From positions 1,240,001 to 1,304,000 of the forward strand of contig NZ_CP007456.1 in assembly GCF_000800455.1 (NCBI RefSeq): a DNA stretch of 64,000 nt, written 5' to 3'. The DNA comes from Bifidobacterium catenulatum PV20-2. GTDB taxonomy: Bacteria > Actinomycetota > Actinomycetes > Actinomycetales > Bifidobacteriaceae. This document shows positions 60,460 to 64,000 of this stretch, piece by piece (positions within the stretch are counted from its first letter, which is position 1; every line of letters starts with the position of its first letter). The notes under the pieces were generated by a model. It was given only the letters and a program-made list of their open reading frames with translations, was not told where the DNA came from and did no database searches. Position numbers and translations under genes: made by a program.

Positions 60460-61122
60460 TTATAGCTGATATGTCCTATGGCCGGCAGCCATCTGTCGAC
60501 GCGCTTCGAGAACGCGCTGGAACACTGTGACCACACCTAAAACCGCAAGCAATACCATGTCAATGGCCAGCCATAGGCCGTGATGTGTCAGACCAGTGAT
60601 CGCCATGCCCACCAGAATGATGACCAGTCTGTCAGCGCGAGTTGCGATGCCGTTCTTCACCTCGAAACCAACGGATTCCGCACGGGCACGCGCATACGAC
60701 GTCACAAACGACGTCATCATCGACACCATGGCCGCGCCGACGCCGACCCAACCAATGTAATCCGGGCTTGACTGGCTGATGTCATACCACCAATCGGCGT
60801 GCAAGATGAAGAAGACAATCACTCCGGCGAGCAACGCCCAATCGGCGATACGATCCAACGTGGAATCCAAAAAAGCGCCAAACTGGGTGCCTCCCGTGGT
60901 CAGCTTCGCAATCGAACCGTCCAGGGAATCGGCCAGCACCAGCAATGTCAGTACTACGGCTCCAGCGAAAAGCCATCCTGTGATGCCAGTGACGAAGGCA
61001 ACAACAATGGTTCCGATAGTGCCTATGACCGTCACCGTATTTGCGGTCAAACCAATGGATATCAACGCTTTGGCAAGTGGCTCTATGAGTTTTTTGAATG
61101 GTGTGCGAAGATGTTCCAGCAT
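60460..61122 (-). CDS. CDP-alcohol phosphatidyltransferase (phosphatidylinositol-phosphate synthase-like)
   Basis: A six-helix membrane enzyme that joins an alcohol head group to CDP-diacylglycerol. The family motif is present with all four aspartates: D65, D68 with G69, A72, then G82, D86 and D90 (DSLDGSIAK, FGAFLDSTLDR). The residue after A72 is K73, where most family members have R. The actinobacterial location downstream of thrS fits phosphatidylinositol-phosphate synthase. ATG 61122 is the best start. The substrate is inferred from gene order. Confidence 0.85.
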   Translation of the reverse strand: MLEHLRTPFKKLIEPLAKALISIGLTANTVTVIGTIGTIVVAFVTGITGWLFAGAVVLTLLVLADSLDGSIAKLTTGGTQFGAFLDSTLDRIADWALLAGVIVFFILHADWWYDISQSSPDYIGWVGVGAAMVSMMTSFVTSYARARAESVGFEVKNGIATRADRLVIILVGMAITGLTHHGLWLAIDMVLLAVLGVVTVFQRVLEARRQMAAGHRTYQL

Positions 61123-61148
61123 GCGGATTCCTGTTCCTAGAAAACGAA

Positions 61149-61187
61149 AAGGGCGCGCAAGCGTCAATATGATGCTCGTGCGCCCTT
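61149..61187 (-). terminator. thrS terminator
   Basis: AAGGGCGC (61149-61156) pairs with GCGCCCTT (61180-61187). On the minus strand TTCGTTTT follows, about 45 bases after the thrS stop. Confidence 0.8.
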
Positions 61188-61230
61188 ATATGACCCATAA
61201 TCTTATAAGACCGAATGCACGCGAATCGGC

Positions 61231-63264
61231 TCAGTCTGCGATGGCGGCCTTGAAGTCGTCGACGTTGTTGACCTGAACACGCTTCTTGAGCACGGTCATA
61301 ATCTGCGCCTTGGCTTCATCGACCGGCACTCCGTTCAGCTGGCTGCCATCACGGAAGCGGAAGCTCACCGCATTGTTGTTCATGTCTTCCTCGCCAACGA
61401 TGAGGATGAACGGAACCTTGGACTTGGATGCGTTGCGGATCTTCTTGCCGAAACGATCGTCGGACATGTCGATTTCACAACGAACCGTTTCTTCTTCGAG
61501 GCTGGCGATGAACTGCTGCAGGTGCGGAGCGAATTCATCGGCAACCGGCACGCCGAGCACCTGAACCGGAGCGAGCCATGCCGGGAAAGCACCGGCATAA
61601 TGCTCAAGAAGCACGGCGAAGAAGCGTTCGATGGAGCCGAACAGCGCGCGGTGGATCATCACCGGACGCTGGTGGGTGCCGTCTGCAGCGATGTATTCCA
61701 AGCCGAAACGTTCCGGAAGATTGAAATCAAGCTGGATGGTAGACACCTGCCAGGTACGGCCGATGGCATCACGGGCCTGCACGGAAATCTTTGGACCGTA
61801 GAAGGCTGCGCCACACGGATCGTCAACCAGTTCAAGGCCAGATTCCTTGGCAACTTCGGCCAGCGTATTGGTGGCCTCCTCCCAGATCTCGTCAGAACCG
61901 ACGTACTTGTGCGGATCCTTGGTGGACAGCTCCAGATAGAAGTCGTCCAGGCCGAAGTCCTTCAATAGGCCAAGCACGAAGGTCAGCAGGTTCTTCAACT
62001 CGTCCTTCATCTGCTCGCGGGTGCAGTAGATGTGGGAATCATCCTGAGTCAAGCCGCGCACGCGGGTCAGACCATGCACCTCGCCGGACTTCTCGTAGCG
62101 ATACACCGTGCCGAATTCAAACAGGCGCAATGGCAGCTCGCGGTAGGAACGCTGGCGGGACTTGAAGATCAGGTTGTGCATCGGGCAGTTCATTGGCTTC
62201 AGGTAGTAGTCGAAGCCCTGCTTGATGACGTTGCCGTTTTCGTCCTTTTCCTCATCCAGACGCATTGCGGGATACATGCCATCCTTATACCAATGCAGGT
62301 GGCCGGAAGTCTCGTACAGACCGCCCTTGGTGATGTGCGGAGTCTGTACGAAGCTGTAGTGGTGCTTGCGATGCATTTCGCGGGAGTAATCCTCCATCGC
62401 GTTGATAACGGCAGCACCCTTCGGATGGAACACAGCCAGACCCGGACCAATCTCATCCGGGAAGGAGAACAGATCCATTTCCGCGCCAAGCTTGCGGTGG
62501 TCACGCTTGGCGGCCTCCTCAAGACGAGTCTGATAGGTCTTGAGATCTTCTTTGGTAGCGAAAGCCGCGCCATAAATACGCTGCAACATCGGATTGGCTT
62601 CGCTGCCACGCCAATACGCGGCTGCGGAACGCTCGATCTTGAACGCCTTGATATAGCGAGTATTCGGCAGGTGCGGTCCGCGGCACAGGTCCTTCCAAAC
62701 CACATTGCCGTCACGGTCGACATTATCGTAGAAGCTCAGTTCCTTGCCACTGATTTCAGTGGCGGCCTCCGGATCGAGGTGGGCTTCCTTGTCTTTGATC
62801 AGCTCCAGCTTGTACGGTTGATCAGCCTCTTCCGCCAAAGCCTCCTCTTCGGTCACCACGCGGCGACGGAAGGACTGGGACGACTTGATGATGCGCTGCA
62901 TGCGCTTTTCAATCTCTTTGAGATCGTCAGGAGTGAACGGAGTCTCAACATCGAAATCGTAGTAGAAACCGTCTTTGATGACCGGGCCGACGCCAAGCTT
63001 GGCGTCCGGGCGGATCTCCTGCACGGCTTGTGCCATGACGTGGGTCGCGGAGTGACGCATAATGGCCAAACCGTCTTCGCTATCAAGCGCGATTGGTTCC
63101 ACAACATCGCCGTCATGCAGTTCGGTATACAAATCGCGAGGTTCGCCGTTAAGGCGCACCGCGATGATGTTCTTGTCTTCCGCAAAGAGCTGGACGCCAG
63201 TCTGGTCTGCTGCCACCTCCTTCGCTTCGCCGTTGAGTATGATGGAGATGGTCTGTTCAGCCAT
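61231..63264 (-). CDS. thrS: threonyl-tRNA synthetase
   Basis: Charges tRNA-Thr. The 677-residue enzyme has the N-terminal TGS domain ([15 protein letters not shown]), the editing domain ([14 protein letters not shown]), the class II core (motif 2 [23 protein letters not shown]) and the C-terminal anticodon-binding domain. [11 protein letters not shown] and motif 3 [20 protein letters not shown] are clear. ATG 63264 follows AAAGGA. The frame opens further upstream without similarity. It stands just before the pgsA-like gene. Confidence 0.96.
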   Translation of the reverse strand: MAEQTISIILNGEAKEVAADQTGVQLFAEDKNIIAVRLNGEPRDLYTELHDGDVVEPIALDSEDGLAIMRHSATHVMAQAVQEIRPDAKLGVGPVIKDGFYYDFDVETPFTPDDLKEIEKRMQRIIKSSQSFRRRVVTEEEALAEEADQPYKLELIKDKEAHLDPEAATEISGKELSFYDNVDRDGNVVWKDLCRGPHLPNTRYIKAFKIERSAAAYWRGSEANPMLQRIYGAAFATKEDLKTYQTRLEEAAKRDHRKLGAEMDLFSFPDEIGPGLAVFHPKGAAVINAMEDYSREMHRKHHYSFVQTPHITKGGLYETSGHLHWYKDGMYPAMRLDEEKDENGNVIKQGFDYYLKPMNCPMHNLIFKSRQRSYRELPLRLFEFGTVYRYEKSGEVHGLTRVRGLTQDDSHIYCTREQMKDELKNLLTFVLGLLKDFGLDDFYLELSTKDPHKYVGSDEIWEEATNTLAEVAKESGLELVDDPCGAAFYGPKISVQARDAIGRTWQVSTIQLDFNLPERFGLEYIAADGTHQRPVMIHRALFGSIERFFAVLLEHYAGAFPAWLAPVQVLGVPVADEFAPHLQQFIASLEEETVRCEIDMSDDRFGKKIRNASKSKVPFILIVGEEDMNNNAVSFRFRDGSQLNGVPVDEAKAQIMTVLKKRVQVNNVDDFKAAIAD

Positions 63265-63434
63265 GGGTTGTCCTTTGCTATCGGGGTCCGCGTTACTAAT
63301 GTGCAGGCCTGGACTGTATGTCAACGATGAACAAGATAGGGTTGAGGGCAGACATCGGCACGCTGAAAAGGTGAACGGCACGCTGCAACACAATTACTTT
63401 TAGGATCGACCAAAAGAAAACGCTACTTAAGGCG

Positions 63435-64000
63435 TTATTCGACGACATGCGCATACGTGTACTGCGGCGCGCTTCGCGTCGACGTGATTTCCACCTTGTC
63501 GGAAGGCGCAATCGACACGGTGGAGCCGTACTTCACCTTCAAACGTGAACCGACACCGCCCGCAAGATTGACGGCGTTCTGCAGATTGTCACTATCCCCT
63601 ATCGCCTTGATGATGAATGGCGCCTTGATATTCGTGCCATCGCAGCTGAGACCGTCTGTGGAATCGCTGATATACGTACTGGTAATCACACGAATATCGT
63701 TGATTTCAATGACCTCCGCACCGCTATTGCGTAATTCTTCAAGTAGCGTGAACAGAATCGACGCATCAATATCCTGCTTTGTTCCTTTGGGAATACGGAT
63801 GACCACGCCTTCTCCAGATACCGGCAGACGTCCGGAAAGAATTCCATTCGATTCGGCATTCTGTTTGGCGATTTCCGCCGCCTTTTCGTTCTTGTCGGCC
63901 GTGTCCTTCAGCGAGTCAAGCTGGCTGGAAAGCTCACTTTTGCGCTGCTCAAGCTTTTGGACTTGAGTGCTGGTTTCACTGATGAGTTTGGTTAGTTCGT
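63435..64000 (-). CDS. DUF881-type protein, cut by the window edge
   Basis: The minus-strand frame runs to the right edge. The visible part begins with a coiled coil (LDSLKDTADKNEKAAEIAK) and then has the DUF881 core: GEGVVIRIPKGTKQDIDA, EELRNSGAEVIEINDIRV, then APFIIKAIGD and GSRLKVKYGSTVSIAP. DUF881 proteins in actinobacteria are membrane-anchored, with an N-terminal helix that would lie beyond the window. They are encoded near cell-division genes. The function is unknown. Confidence 0.8.
   Translation of the reverse strand, partial: ELTKLISETSTQVQKLEQRKSELSSQLDSLKDTADKNEKAAEIAKQNAESNGILSGRLPVSGEGVVIRIPKGTKQDIDASILFTLLEELRNSGAEVIEINDIRVITSTYISDSTDGLSCDGTNIKAPFIIKAIGDSDNLQNAVNLAGGVGSRLKVKYGSTVSIAPSDKVEITSTRSAPQYTYAHVVE

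Noticed and set aside
63265-63434. T-box riboswitch before thrS
   Set aside because: I saw no T-box consensus or specifier hairpin upstream of thrS. The 170-base gap to the DUF881 gene holds only short repeats.

Overview
The window is a chromosomal segment of a Bifidobacterium (high-GC Actinomycetota). Evidence: the order pgk-tpiA-secG, a tal/tkt pair (bifid shunt), a eukaryote-type UDP-glucose pyrophosphorylase, a cmk-der fusion, rbpA, a garA/merR pair and a helY-type helicase. The group resembles the B. adolescentis/catenulatum lineage, but I cannot fix the species from sequence alone. All functional calls come from reading motifs and translations; no database was searched.

Layout. 1-4.2 kb: glycolysis (end of pgk, tpiA), secG, a HAD phosphatase and an aminotransferase with an N-terminal HTH, preceded by five TTGAACT repeats. 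About 4.2-22.3 kb: a decayed integrative element between the aminotransferase and tal. It has an xre-type gene at the left, an overlapping operon (two tiny proteins, a replication-type HTH protein, a zinc-ribbon mini-protein, WhiB, ParA, RHH partner), cargo (ABC-F, GNAT, HAD phosphatase), a large sortase-anchored adhesin, an HNH/membrane-protein pair, a Maff2 protein and a TrbL stub. ParB, a DUF4192-like protein, a nucleotidyltransferase and a tyrosine integrase close it. The element is broken in several independent places: frameshifts in the RHH gene and trbL, nonsense codons in the ABC-F and adhesin genes, and a junction where trbL and parB run into each other, implying loss of the conjugation module.

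22.4-31.5 kb: tal and tkt, hrcA behind a CIRCE operator, dnaJ, a fructosamine-kinase-like gene, uppP and a PAC2 gene. 31.7-34.8 kb: a small prophage remnant bounded by a 13-bp direct repeat. It holds a truncated integrase, a RusA-like stub, an unknown gene, and an apparently intact HTH-zinc-ribbon/GyrI-like regulator pair. 35-38 kb: a membrane protein, merR and garA, an unannotated 43-residue mini-gene and a four-tRNA operon (Gly, Cys, Val, Val).

38-64 kb is ordinary housekeeping: a HAD phosphatase, rbpA, helY, a PafBC-like WYL regulator, UGPase, tRNA-Pro, a duplicated RHH-like protein, cmk-der, an rRNA pseudouridine synthase and an aquaporin. A long minus-strand run follows in transcriptional order thrS, pgsA-like, yebC, ruvC, ruvA, ruvB, yajC, apt, sucC, sucD, DUF6350, purH and DUF3017. 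A DUF881-type gene is cut by the right edge. Together the core covers bifid-shunt carbon flow, heat-shock control, translation and ribosome assembly, recombination and envelope lipids. The accessory DNA is confined to the two decayed elements.
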